DNA of 64,000 nucleotides, taken from the NCBI GenBank assembly GCA_963662175.1, contig OY759215.1, positions 8,793,079 through 8,857,078 on the forward strand. Direction: 5' to 3'. Numbering within the stretch: position 1 is the stretch's first letter; each line of letters begins with the position of its first letter. Source of the DNA: Aradus depressus (taxonomy: Eukaryota > Arthropoda > Insecta > Hemiptera > Aradidae). Below the pieces are notes generated by a model. It was not told the DNA's origin and searched no databases. It saw only the letters and a program-made list of their open reading frames with translations. This document shows, piece by piece, positions 34,369 to 46,461 of the stretch. A program made the translations under genes and the position numbers.

Positions 34369-37300
34369 TTTGAATTCTTAGTAGACGGAGATAGTGAATC
34401 ACAGGTAACCTAATAAAATAATTAATTTCATTAACTTAATTTTTTCAAACCTATATGTATATATTTTCTCTTTATTTCAGAATGAACCTGCTCCTATATC
34501 AACATCGATTTGGAATTTGTCTGAAAGGTTTGTTCATTTCTATATTTAAGTTGTGATTTAGGCCAAGTTAACTTTATGTCTCTCATGAAGAGAGCTTGTC
34601 AATACAATATTGCGGACGTTCTCTTATCTAGTAAATGTTTTACAAGGCAATTAAAGAACAATTCCTCATATATATATATAATAATCATGCTCATTGTATA
34701 AATTGGGTGAATACCAAAAACTTACGTTAACATTAAAAAAGTAGGTATTGTAAGGAAAATAATATGTACTTAATACGTCAAAAACATAGTTTTTTAGAGA
34801 GAATCAGTTTTTATAAAGAACATTGTATTTTTAAAAAAAACTGGAAGATACTTCAAAGCCTAAATTATTAGGGTCGTTAAATGTTATCCATTCTATTTTT
34901 AATTAATCTATGTTTCTAAAAACAGTGAGCTGTGTAAGTGAATTCACAACAAAAGAGAGAACTTTCTGAAATAAGCACTGAAAACAGTTATTTATATATT
35001 TACTTACTAACAGGTCACTGAATAAAATCAATCCATAGAACAGCTGTCTGATCGACTAACTCTCAAATCTCCGTTGTAGTTAGTAATAACTGTAGTTGTA
35101 TATATGATTTCTAATATCTAGAAGATTCTATGAATTGTCGTTGGTCAAATTTAGACAAGTGGAACTGTCTGCAAGGTCACCAAGTGATTACTTAATCTAA
35201 AACAATATTTTAGATGAATAAAAATATTAAAATAACTTAACAAACTGTTGTCATACCTTTCGGTGGATACCGTCGTCACAGGCTGCTGGCTGACAGTACT
35301 CGACCAGCAGCCAGTGACGACGGTATCCACCGAAAGGTATGACAACAGTAACATATTTACTGGCGGAACTAACCCCTTAGTTTATATAACTTAACAAAGT
35401 TAGGACAAACTTCTTTTAAACACAAAATAACCAGAACAAGTAATTTGAATGAAAATAAATAATAAACGTGAGTAAATTCATGTAATTTCGAATATTAGGA
35501 TTACAGAATATTATGTCCCGAGTTCTAGATCAAGATGAATACATTAAATGATTAATATCGTATCACTTTAATATTTTATAATTTAGTAATTTGATACCAC
35601 AAACAATAAAATAGATCAAGACCAAAAAAAAATGTCTTCATGGATTTTGCTCATTATAAGACAAAAACAGGGATTCAGCGTTCCATATTCGTTTGCTAGT
35701 TGTTGTTAGTTATTATGACTCATGCCCGGGCTTTAACTACGAGGTCATATCGCCTACTACCAGAGCGCTCTTTCGTCACTCTGGTTGGACATGAGCTCGA
35801 CTCTACTGTGGGTGTCCTAAATTTTGCCTACCCTAAATTTTTATTCACCTAGGACTGGGGTCTTTAACGAGTACCTGACATCGTGCAGACTCGGGACCAT
35901 CGCTTAGCGTCCCATCGGAAGGACGGCGTGCTTAAATTTATTTTACCTCCCAGATAAAATAAACTAAGGGCCTCGGTCGGGTTTCGAACCCACGATCTTC
36001 AGATCAGAAGGCAAGCACGCATACCACTGAGCTATCGGCGCTGTAAGAGAACACTGTTGTCAAGAATAAATAACAACAAAAAACTGTTGGGATAAATAAT
36101 ATTTAATAACTATAAAAGTGACAATTTATTATATATTGGAACGCAAACCCAATCAAAATATAAGAATAGACTATAATTATGTATTAGACTCGTATTATAT
36201 GGCAAAAACTTAATACAAAATATTTCATCGAACCATTTAAAACACATTTTCGTCTCCTATTTGAAAGTACAGTTGTTTTTATATTTATTTTTTATTTCTA
36301 ATGTCATTGGGTACTTCCAACTTACGTTACTTAGTCTGTGAAGTTAATTATATGAAGTTACATGGATGTTTATTCCAACCATAATATTGATTGTCTTTCT
36401 TTACAGTAAAAAAATTACAGTTATGTGTGTTCAATAGCCAAATGTTAGAGGGTGTTATCTTATTTTATTTTAATGATTTTTTGTCACATTATTGAACGGA
36501 TTGTTATTGTCTGTTTTTCACTTTGTTACTAAAAACCAATCAGCTTAGTGTCAGCTAAGCACAAATACATTCCGAATTTAAAGTTGCCACTTTTCCCATT
36601 TGTTTGTGTGAAAGTTAAAGCTGCTCATACAAACAGACACACGAGCAAAACAAATTAGCAATTTTGGTCTATAAAACCCTAAAAAAATTATCTTGAAACA
36701 AACGCATAATATATATTCTTTTATTTGTATTGCTTCATGGATAGAATTTCATCAACATTTTTAAGAAAGAATAAGGTAGGTTGACGCAGATATGACATTT
36801 GTATATATTTTTTCTAATTTTGAAAGAATCCTTGGATATTGAAAATTAGCGTTGTTTTTGAATATCTTAATTACTATTAACTATTCAAGTTAATCTCAAT
36901 GGATTAAAAACTATGAAAAAAAAATTATGTTATTAGGTTCATGTTTGACCCCTGAAAACTTTAAATTTGGATTTTCTTATTTTATCTACAAATTTCATTT
37001 TATTAACACCTTATGAGACGGCTTCTTATTGTAGTTAATGTTAAGTTTTTGTTTACTTTTTAGAATGCAACAAAATATAAAAAGTTCAGAGAAAAAGGAC
37101 CGAATGTTCTGCAACCAGAAACTCATGCGAACGATACTTCATTAGGAGGAGAGTAAGTTATTATTATATTTTTTATGAGATTATTAGTAATTTAATATTT
37201 CGACATTATCTATTATCAAACATTCATTATTATGCAACATAGAAAGCTAAGTGATGGCTCAAATGAAATTTATAGCAGTGGAGATTACCGCTAAAGCTGG

Positions 37301-39281
37301 AGTTTTCGATCCGACCTCCGGTTGTCATGTGACATGTGATCAAATTATTCTATCGACCACTTTTTTAAAACTGTTCGGTTTCGACAAAATAAGTCTAAAG
37401 AAATAGAGTTCTCATATCAAGGAGCGTTTGAAGAAACCTTTGGCACGCCGTCCTTCGGATGGGACTTTAAGCTATTGGTCCCGAGCCTGTGCGATGTCAG
37501 GTGAATGAACCTATGTGAATAAACCTAGGTAGGCAAAATTCAGGTCTCCCAACTGTAGAGTCGGCTCTTGTTCACCAGCGCTCTGGTAGTAGGCGATATG
37601 ACCTCATAGTTAAACCCCGGGCATTAGTCATAATAACTAACATGAAATAATTATTATATTATAATACTTATGAGCAGTTTCTCACCTTCATTGAACCTAA
37701 TACCGTTAGACACAGACGTATTTTTGCAGTCTCCTTCTACGCCCGTGTTTACGGAAATAGCTGATCTTTTCTTCTAAAACCCAAATTTGACCATAACATA
37801 ATGATGAAGATGTATTATTCTAATGTAATGCTAACCTGTTTTTCTGTGTCTGTGCTATCAGAGGTACTCAGCTGTTGCCGCTGGATGCTCACACACTTCT
37901 AGCCTCCAGAGCTGTCCATGTAAGGAAGTACAGCTGTTCCTCTGCCACAACTCCGCCCAGCTCTATTGACCTCGAGTGGGAAAACGAAGGTACTTATAAG
38001 AACATTATTTTATATTATAAATTAAAATATAAATGGATAATAAATTGAATTCCTAGAAAATATTTAATTATTTAACCAGTTTCTCTTGACACAACATTGA
38101 AGTCGACGGATCAGGAGCTCTTGTAGTATGGTGGTCTATCGCCAAGTTCAAGTAATGTACTGTACCTTGTGACGGAAAGCTGAAATTTTGGTAAAGATTC
38201 CTTTAAAGCAAAGAGGAAGCACTTTCTGTCGAAAAAGAGTATTAAAGAAGAGTAAATTGTGAAAATGTGTTCCTTTTTTTAACAGAAGTAACAGCTTGAG
38301 GGAGTTAGTTATTGTGAATCATGCGGCCGGCTTTAACTACGAGATCATATCGCAAACTACCAGAGCGCTCTTTTGTCGCCAGACTCTACTGTGGGTATTT
38401 CGCCTACCCAAGTTTCTTCACCTAAGGTCTTTAACGAGTACCTGACATCGTACAGGCTCGCGACCATCACTTAACGTCCCATCCGAAGGACGATGTGCTC
38501 AAGATTTTTTCACCTTTCAGATAAAAAACCTAAGAGCCTCGGTCGGGTTTCGATCCCGCGATCTTGAGTTCAGAAGGCAAGCACGATACCTCTGAGCTAC
38601 CGGCGCCCTCCAGTTTCTGGGATATCGCAGCTCAAATATAGATTACTCATTCTGGTTCTAGTTTGCGCTAACTCTTTCATGTTGCGAGAGGCTGATAAAA
38701 TTTTGGTCACAAATACTAAAACAAATTTAAAGAATGCCTGTATTGAACAGCTTCAGACCTTTTATGTACAAAACGCCTGTGATATAAAATCCCCAACAAG
38801 TTGATATGTAAATCTCTACGATTTTCGACTGAGGAATGTTTTTGACTTGATTAGTTGTAATTGAGATATTTAACATTTTTTGTGGTTATTCGGCTATAGT
38901 TCTTGAAAAATCCATTCGCAAACTTATGTTCATATAAAGTTGTCTTCTTATTTTGAGTTCTTCTACATGATCCCGAAGTATGGCCTCTTTAAACCTGAAA
39001 CACCCTTTATAGTATATTTCCTTTGAACTAGCCAAATGTAATTACTTCATTACTGTGCAGGGCTTCTACATACGACGACGTTCTCCGTGGTTGAACCTCG
39101 GAGCGGGACGAGCTGTGGTGGGGGTGACACCTCATCAGGGGCCGGCGGTGTACAGAGTGAGAGTCCAGCCTCCCTGGAGTGGGACCTGGAGGACAGCCGT
39201 TCCGAAGAGACAGAGCGACTTCTCTTGGAGATAGAGAGGCTCACTCAGGCAGCCCTCCAGGAGACAAACGACTGGAGATAG
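34369..39281 (+). CDS. 3' exons of an unrecognised protein-coding gene
   Basis: Six exons joined in phase: 34369-34404, 34481-34527, 36745-36775, 37064-37152, 37862-37989, 39061-39281 (stop TAG). They encode the last 183 residues of a protein that I do not recognise. All sites are AG/GT with good donors (GTAACC, GTTTGT, GTAGGT, GTAAGT, GTACTT). The product begins FEFLVDGDSESQ, has a basic stretch (FLRKNKNATKYKKFREK), then a Ser/Thr-rich part. It carries two similar acidic motifs, SSIDLEWENE and SPASLEWDLED, and ends with a predicted helix (ETERLLLEIERLTQAALQ) and NDWR. This looks like the cytosolic tail or disordered C-terminus of a larger protein. The third exon is only 31 bp and rests on phase and splice-site fit. 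The last two exons are G+C-rich, unlike the introns, which supports coding. Upstream exons are not identified. Confidence 0.72.
35244..35349. repeat. Near-perfect hairpin, 46-bp arms
   Basis: The left arm 35244-35289 (ACTGTTGTCATACCTTTCGG...) and right arm 35304-35349 are reverse complements with one mismatch by eye. The loop is 14 bases. It is G+C-rich inside an A+T-rich intron of the plus-strand gene. It could be a tiny fold-back element or a source of hairpin RNA. Confidence 0.88.
35705..36042 (-). repeat. Near full-length SINE in an intron
   Basis: Tail of the ATAATAACTAAC type (GTTAGTTATTATGACTCATG on plus) to head GAGCTATCGGCGC. Confidence 0.92.
37436..37645 (+). repeat. SINE copy, head missing, in an intron
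   Basis: From GGCACGCCGTCCTTCGGATG to GGGCATTAGTCATAATAACTAAC. Confidence 0.85.
38303..38610 (-). repeat. SINE copy in the last intron of the unrecognised gene
   Basis: From GTTAGTTATTGTGAATCATG to CTACCGGCGCCCTC, with small deletions. Confidence 0.88.
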
Positions 39282-40330
39282 AAATTAATAAATTTAAAAC
39301 AAAAATTCGTTTTCTGAATTCACTTAAAATTCTCGTGATTGGGGCTATGAAACAACAGATATGGACGTTTTGATCGATTGCATTAGTCGGTTTCAATTTG
39401 CACAACTTTGGTCCTTGACCGCCAACATTTTAAAGTGAGTTGTCTAAATTAGACCATTTTGAATTTTTTCGATTAGATTCTTGGCCTGAGATTTTTATTT
39501 TATGTTAATTTTCAAGAATGTAAATTGTATCGTTTATTTTCAAAAGTTGACTAGCCCAGATTTAGAAGTATTTCACATTTTCATTATTGCTTAATGTAAC
39601 TTTGTACTAAATATCTTTTGTCAGATATGTTTCTTAGGCAAACGTAAACATCTATTTTCTACAATAAACGAAAGTATTATTTTAACAAAAATATGAACAT
39701 ATCACCTTTTGAAAATAAACGATTCTGTTATAATTTTTGTGAAGATAATATATTATCAATGAATTTCGACATATCGGAAAATTAGTAATGTCCGTTGTAA
39801 CAGAAATTACAATAATATCGCCTTGGAACATTCTGTTGTCAAAACCATTTGTTCATCTTCAATTTCACACGGTTCGTACCACATCCAATATGGGGGAAAT
39901 TGGAAATATTCCTCCAGAACCATATTCTACTGTCATATTATTATATCACTATTGTCGAACAAATTTCCAAGAAAAATCTATCCTATTACCGCCTCCGGAG
40001 AATCAACTGCCTCCTAAAAAACCGATTTGGGTTCAAATTATTTGAAAATGAATAAATTAACCATTTTTTTACATATATTTACATTGTTTCTAGCCGCAAG
40101 ACATTTTGGACGGTTATATATAGTTCTCGAAATTAAGTATATTGTACTATTTATATTGTTACAAAGTCATCTAATTATTCTAACACTTAAGTTATACACC
40201 AACTGTGATATTTACTGTTAGCAAGCTCATTGTGATACTATTTTACGTTATTATTTTATTATCGTCATTAAAAATATATACATGTATTTTTTTTTCTCAT
40301 TATTGTCTAGTTCTAAGGTAGCGTATGTTT
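39282..40330. other. Probable 3' UTR and spacer after the unrecognised gene
   Basis: AATAAA occurs at 39287-39292 and again near 39663 and 39714, so the mRNA could end soon after 39.3 or near 39.7 kb. No further coding exon is evident. Confidence 0.4.
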
Positions 40331-40335
40331 TAAGA

Positions 40336-41092
40336 AAGGGGTCTTCAACCCGCGGCTCACATCGTTTTTTCATATTTTTACCAATATAATGCAGGGCCTA
40401 GCGGTGCAAGCATGTTAAATATGCCCCTAATATATATTTAGAAGGATCATTAGATAGATACCTAATTTGAAAGTAATGAATATAGTATTTCCCCTCTAGC
40501 TTATAAATAGCAGCATCAAAGTCGGTTAATCAACTACGTTTTTGGTCTCCCCCCCCCCCCCAAAACCAATCTACCTTTTGGGATAAAAATATATATCTCT
40601 CTTTATTAGATTTACAGAAGAAAACAAAGTTTGAAAAAGACACGAAATGCTACAAGTTAATTGAGCAAAAACTATATTTATGACTTTCAAATTGAAGTAC
40701 TTACCGAATAATCCTTATCAAATCCTAAATTGGGGGCATACTTAACACGCTTATGGCCTGTGTAAAATTCTAGAAAGCAAAATGTTTTCCTTCCTGGGTC
40801 CTACCATAACAGAACAGAGGCAGGCTGTGGAGGGAACCTGCTGCAGAATCCTGGACTTTATTAAAGATGCAGAGCTGCTGTTGGGTCGAACATACAGGGC
40901 ACTCAATTGGCAACTTGCATAAAAGTTTGAATATGTCGGCAAGTCATATTGCTTTATATAAACTATCGGATCCGGAATATATTTTTTTCTATCGTTTTAG
41001 CTTAATTTAATGCCCATTTCTTATTTTATTTTTACATGCGGCCAACAAGGACATAATGGGGCCCGCAATGCAAAAACGGTTGCGGATCCCTA
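40336..41092. mobile_element. hAT-like non-autonomous element or remnant
   Basis: Left end AGGGGTCTTCAACCCGCGGC and right end complement AGGGATCCGCAACCG are of the CAGGGGTC..CAACC type found in hAT elements. The possible 8-bp flanks TTTTAAGA and TTTTAAAG are similar. The inside is A+T-rich with no transposase. A C-run lies near 40550-40561. Confidence 0.55.
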
Positions 41093-41675
41093 TTTTAAAG
41101 GAAATTCAATTTTTATTACTAACACTAAAAAAATGAATAGATTGTAGACATCAAGTGAATTTAAATTTAAAACGATATACAAGCCGTTCATATAATGATT
41201 TTTTAAAAGTCTATGAACAGAGTTATAAGTTGTAAAAAAATGTTATCATCTACCTAATGTTTTTTAGATCAAATTATTAATAATGTATTATTAAATCAAT
41301 AAAATTGAAGTTAAAGTTTGTTTTAATGTCCTTGTGTACTCCTAATTAGGTCAGAGAGGATGCGTTCTCACCTGGTTCTGTCCTCTAGGTCTAAAATTGA
41401 CTCTGTTGCAACAGCAGCTTTTCTTAAAGGCTGGATAAGAAGGCGGAATCGGCCTTGAACATCACTTTCTGGGGGACCTTAAACCTAGTCAAATATTAAT
41501 TTTAAAATCTTCATGCTTTCTGAGAAAAAATAATTTTCAGTTAAATACATTTTGTTTCGATGATCATTTTCAATTTTATGGCGCTTATAGTATATCATAG
41601 AGTCTAATTTCACCAACTATATTTACATGGGAGTACTTTCGGTATTTCTACCATCCTCAGCCAAAAGCATAAGAG
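41093..41675. other. A+T-rich spacer, nothing recognised
   Basis: No repeat of the window's families and no exon. Confidence 0.45.
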
Positions 41676-41679
41676 ATAA

Positions 41680-41785
41680 TAAGACTAATATATATATCAT
41701 AGAGGTAAGACTAATATATATCATAGAGGTAAGACTAATATATCATAGAGGTAAGACTAATATATATCATAGAGGTACTTATTTT
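41680..41785 (+). repeat. Minisatellite, about 4 units of 23-29 bp
   Basis: The unit TAAGACTAATATATATCATAGAGG is repeated with small length changes. It gives a repetitive reading (IYIIEVRLIY) but no real gene. Confidence 0.85.
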
Positions 41786-41829
41786 TCATCACAAGTAATA
41801 TTATCCTCTGTACGCAGCAAACGACAAAA

Positions 41830-42320
41830 AAATGTTTATCTTCCCCAGCACGAATTAATCAATTACGTTTTCGCTCTCACTCCAAAGCCAATCTAAGGAT
41901 TGCGCTAAAACTAAATATTTAACTTAATAGTGGTTTCTGAATCCTCATACTAAATTTTGTGTCGAAACATTCATTACATCGGCCCCCTCCTTCGGCTGAT
42001 TTCCCTGAAAATTAATAGGTGTCGTCCTTTTATAGAGCTTTTAATTCACTATGAAATGTTGTGCCAAGACATTTATTACAACGGCAAATATTATAGTTTT
42101 TGTGTTACTCCTTCGGTTTCGGTCCTCTTAGAGTGTTCTAGATAGATATATAAAATTTCGTTTCGATACATTCATTCTATTGGTAAGTTACCTCGTTCAC
42201 AGATACACTTGCACAGACAGACTTTTTGGTATCAGGGGGTTAAAAACATGAAATTAGGTTGAAAACTCCGCATTGAATTTGTAACAAATTGCATAACTTC
42301 CCCTATACTTAGTGTAGCAA
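41830..42320 (+). repeat. Family B repeat
   Basis: Contains CTTCCCCAGCACGAATTAATC, TTTTGTGTCGAAACATTCATT, GGTGTCGTCCTTTTATAGAG and AGGTTGAAAACTCCGCATTG in the family order. Confidence 0.82.
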
Positions 42321-42389
42321 ATACAATGTTGTACTATGAGGCACCCTCCATTATTTCATGGAATATACGTCGTAGGTACCACAACAATA

Positions 42390-42800
42390 TACAAAAGTCG
42401 TCGGTGAATCACTGGGAATGTTCTTCCCCACAACGAATTAATCAATTAATTTTTCACTCCCCCCTCCAAAACCAATCCACTGTTTGCGCTAATGTTCAGT
42501 AGTTGACTTACTTAGGGGCTCCTTAATCCTCATAGTTACTTTTATGTCGATAAATGGATAGGCTATGTAGATTACTAGATGCATTAAAAAAAATTATTGC
42601 ATCCAGTAATAATCAAGTGCATAATTTCATAGCTTGCTACAAATACCACGTTTTTACTTCCACAGCTATAGGAGAGTTAAGTAATCGGTCAAAAATTCAA
42701 TGCGGAGTTTTCAACGGAATTTCTTGTTTTTCGACCTCAAGATCCCAAATATGAAAGAAAAAAAAATCTGTGTGCCTGTGAACATGATGAATTCTGATAG
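42390..42800. repeat. Two family B pieces in opposite orientation
   Basis: A forward piece at 42390-42555 (GTCGGTGAATCACTGG...GGGGCTCC) and a reverse piece at about 42650-42800 (CACAGCTATAGG, GCGGAGTTTTCAACGGAATTTC). Confidence 0.7.
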
Positions 42801-42927
42801 ATTTAATGTATTGGAAACCATTCAAGAACTTATGATCCTTCAGTTCATATAATTCAACTTGTCAAGCTTGTCAAAAAATGTGCATAAAAAAACACAAAAA
42901 CCGCCATAGTTTTAACATTGAGAAGTA

Positions 42928-43169
42928 ATATCGTCGGTTGAGAAGCAGAACTGGTTAACTCCATTTTTTTTGCCAAAATGAGTTTTTTTATGCATATTAT
43001 ACTTTATCATTTTCTAAACCCATTTATAACGGTAAAGTAATGAACAAATTTATGAAAATAAGGGAAAAGTGTGACTGCAATTATTCCCCAAGGCAGCCGG
43101 CAAGCAGAAATGACTAAAAGTAATTTGCAAATCAGGAGATAACCACTTCTGCTTCTCAACCGACGATAT
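42928..43169. mobile_element. Inverted-repeat element, arms about 30 bp
   Basis: TCGTCGGTTGAGAAGCAGAA at 42931-42950 returns inverted at about 43147-43166 (TTCTGCTTCTCAACCGACGA). About 240 bp overall, no ORF. Confidence 0.7.
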
Positions 43170-43985
43170 AATATGAAGTTGTTTTTCTCGCTGCCACATT
43201 TCCATTTACATTTTCACTTTTTTCTTATTATTTTATGTTTTTTTTGATAAACTTTCCTACGAACAATACTAAGCCTTTCGATATGAATAAAAGTACACTT
43301 TCCCTTCCTTATATATTTTTTGTAAACCCAGAACTTTATTTAAAACCCGCCCAAAACTGTCACATTTACGGTTAACGAACATCTTACTGATTTAACGATA
43401 ACAAGTGACAGTAAACTTAACACTTCTTGTGTGTATGCAGCGAGAGATAACTGTGAATGAAGTTATAGGTAAACGAAAATTGTGTTGTTTGAAATATTTA
43501 TATGCTGTACCGGTACCTACGAGGTATATTTGACGTAATGATGGCACCCTTCCGAATACAAAATATTTTTTTTTTTTCTGTCATATACTAGAAGTGCGAT
43601 GAAATTGAAGATAATGATTATCGACAAAAATTTGTTTTTAAAAATCTTAATTGTTTTTTTTTTTCTCAGAAAGGATGAACATTTATTTGGTAGCGAGTAT
43701 TCCTTAGGGAGGTTCTATAATTGCCTTTATATTAAATATTTATTTTGTTAAATGTATAGATATCGTTTTTATAGCAAAATATTTTTATATAAGTCAATAT
43801 ATAAAAAATAAATATACAAGAAGTGTGGATATAACAAACTGGTATATATTACAATCTGACGACCGTCTGTACAAATAGAATAATAGTTAATGGGGGAGTG
43901 AGATAGGGTGAAGAAACTTCGTTCTGGCTATCGCACGTAATCAGCTTCAGGTAAAGGGTAAGTAACGTAATGTAATATAACGTAA
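43170..43985. other. A+T-rich spacer
   Basis: Nothing supported. The right edge runs into a Helitron-like end. Confidence 0.4.
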
Positions 43986-43989
43986 AGTT

Positions 43990-44022
43990 ACTGCCGGGCA
44001 ACGCCGGTTACCCGGCTAGTAC
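43990..44022 (+). mobile_element. Helitron-like 3' end
   Basis: ACTGCCGGGCAACGCCGG, then TTACCCGGCTAGT: a G+C hairpin followed by CTAGT, the usual form of Helitron 3' ends. Compare 9666-9692 and 63007-63030. Confidence 0.5.
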
Positions 44023-44047
44023 CTATTATAATAGGTGATATGGTGAT

Positions 44048-44248
44048 GTGAGTGAAGAGCAGGGAAAAAGATTCCATCAAAACATAAAGGAAATGGAAAA
44101 ACGTTACCAGGGTCACTGGAACGTTAACATGATGGGCGACTACTGCTGGACTCTACACGGAGAGAACCGAAATGTTACACACAAGCGAAAAAGCTACAAT
44201 CGGTTCTTCGCGGCAAAGAGAAAAAGGGACTTCAAGGCTATTGAGTAA
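44048..44248 (+). pseudogene. C-terminal fragment of a transposon-like multicopy ORF (SEEQGxRFHQ family)
   Basis: A 66-residue frame contains SEEQGKRFHQNIKEMEKRYQ and MMGDYCWTLHGE, then KRKSYNRFF. From memory this block is common near the C-terminus of highly repeated uncharacterised ORFs in arthropod and other animal genomes, probably transposon-derived. Nothing upstream continues the protein, so only the tail is left. Confidence 0.6.
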
Positions 44249-44539
44249 ACATTTATAAGTAAAAATGAGAAAAATTTAATAAAAGTACTGGTTTTCAAAG
44301 GATTTTTATTCAATTTTATGGAACCTAATCACTTAGCGGAATCAAAAAACAGGTTTAGAGTATAGGATTGTGACAAAATCTGATGTGATAAAGAAAAACT
44401 GAGATTTGTTTAAGATTCAGCACCCCAAAAACTTTTTCATTTTAATTTTTTGCAATGAACTAAATTAATTATAGAATTATATAAATTTATAAACCATGAT
44501 CAAATAAATATATGAAAGACTTGAGCACTTAACTAAAAA

Positions 44540-44720
44540 AAATCTAGTAACTACCGATTTAATGGTATTGACAAGAAATTTTATATGAGGATTGAGAAGT
44601 CTGCGAGTAAGATACCTGCGGATTTTCATTCAAATCGTACAAGAGGGAGAGCGAAAACTGAGTTGATCAATTCGAGCTGAGCAAGTATATTGCAGGTGAT
44701 CCACTAACGACTTGGGCTTC
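44540..44720 (-). repeat. Family B fragment
   Basis: CTACCGATTTAATGGTATTG, TTTATATGAGGATTGAGAAG and TTCGAGCTGAGCAAGTATATTGC follow the family order. Confidence 0.7.
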
Positions 44721-44866
44721 CCATTATTGCAGGTGCACAAAGTCCCAACTTAACATAATATTTACAAGTATGAATAATATCATGAAATAAAGAAAATTTT
44801 AATAGTAAAAACTTTAAAAAAACTAAAGAATGGGGTTTATAGTAGAATACAAAAAAAAAATATATA

Positions 44867-45528
44867 CAGTAGAACCTCTATAAGTCGAACATCACGGGAG
44901 ATGCCAAAAAATTCGAGTTATAGAGTTTTCGACTTATGGAGGTTTACGACTTAGGAGGATTTTGATTCGACTTGTAGAGGTTAAGCTTCATTCTAACTAA
45001 TTTTGAGTTAGAGAGGTGAAATAAATAAAAATTCAAGTTACAGAGGTAACAAACATATTTATATTTATTATAAATCAACATTATTTCAAAACATCCTTAA
45101 AATAAAAAATACGTAGTATATGTAGGTATTAAAAAAAGTCAGTAATTTTTTTTTGGCTTTAGATAATTGGTAATCCTATTTATTGTATACTCCTAAATTG
45201 TTTTCTAAGAAACAATGGTGTACATTGTCGACAAATTCTTAAAGTCGGTAACTTATTTGTCTTCGAGCTATAGAGGTAATAAGTTTCAAATAATCGAGTT
45301 GTAAAGGTTGTAAAATAAAACATTGCTATGTTCGAGATACATAGGCCCAATTTATTTTTTCGAGTTATAGAGGGAAAATATGTACCAAAATGGCTTGTAG
45401 GGATTCACTGATTATTTCGACTAATAGAGGGTTGAGATTTCGAGTAATGGAGGTTTTGGGGCTTGAAGGGAAAGGAACAAAACTTTTTTTCGAGTTTTGG
45501 AGGTTTTCGACTTATCGAGGTTCTACTG
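44867..45528. mobile_element. pogo/Tigger-like MITE built from a reiterated short motif
   Basis: Ends CAGTAGAACCTCTATAAGTC and complement CAGTAGAACCTCGATAAGTC, flanked by TA on both sides (44865-44866, 45529-45530). Length 662 bp, no transposase. The phrase TCGAGTTATAGAGG and variants recur many times inside in both senses. Confidence 0.85.
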
Positions 45529-45749
45529 TATATAAGACATAAGGGCAATATTATATGACATCAAATTGTAAGTTAAAATAATATATTGTGTATTTTGTTA
45601 TAAAGTAAGTACACATTTTATTTTTTCGTACTTCGATATTATGTTTTATTTTCCTTATTTCAGATATAAGTATGCATTCTACTATAAAACCTATTCTTTA
45701 GTTATTTTCTTTAAATTTCTTACTCTTATATTTTCTTTATTTTATTATA

Positions 45750-46092
45750 GTTAGTTATTATGACTCATGCCCGGAATTTTACTACGAGGTCATATCGCCT
45801 ACTACCAGAGCACTCCTTCGTCGCTCTAGTGGACATGAGCCCTACTCTACTGTGGGAGTCCTATATTTTGCCTATCCTTAATTTTTATTCACCTAGAATG
45901 GGAGTCATTAACGAGTACCTACCTGACATCGCACTGGCACGGGAACATCGCTTAACGTCACATCTGAAAGACGGAATGTTGAAGGATTTTTCACCTCCCA
46001 GATAAAAAACTTAAGGTCTTCGGTCGGGTTTTGAACCTGCGATCTTGAGCTCAGTAAACAAGCGCGCATACCACTGAGCTATTAGCGCCCTC
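45750..46092 (-). repeat. Near full-length SINE
   Basis: From TTAGTTATTATGACTCATGC to CTATTAGCGCCCTC. Flanks TATTATA on both sides may be the target duplication. Confidence 0.9.
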
Positions 46093-46268
46093 TATTATAT
46101 TATTGACAACTCAATAATATTTGTAAATGTTATGTTAAGGTAGGACTGCTTCCCCGTCTTCAGGGACTTTCTTAGGGAACAGGGTGTCACAGTCTTAGGT
46201 AATCTCAGGTAACCTGTAGATTGTATAAATATGACGTGTAAACTTAAATGTCACTTATGAACTTTGTG

Positions 46269-46295
46269 CTGACGATGGCGTAAGCTGAAACCGGT
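46269..46295 (+). ncRNA. Hammerhead-like motif, weak candidate
   Basis: CTGACGA, then T GGC GTAA GCT, then GAAACCGGT. The core and spacing resemble a minimal hammerhead with a 3-bp stem II. It is followed by TATATATTTTTGTGGAATTAGA, which also follows the motif near 54728 next to a Penelope-like fragment. Catalytic ability is doubtful because of one unpaired base beside the core. Confidence 0.3.
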
Positions 46296-46461
46296 ACATT
46301 TTACTTACATATATATTTTTGTGGAATTAGATAATATTGAAGTTAAACAAGTCCTTTGTTTTTATTTATTAAATTATGATCAATTGCCATTTTTTAGATT
46401 TTTCTTAATAATTAATTAAAAAACCCAAATTCGTTCTCGTGACCCTGATGAGGACCTGAGA

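Noticed and set aside
41680..41785. CRISPR-like array
   Set aside because: Units are contiguous with no spacers, in a eukaryotic genome; it is a minisatellite.
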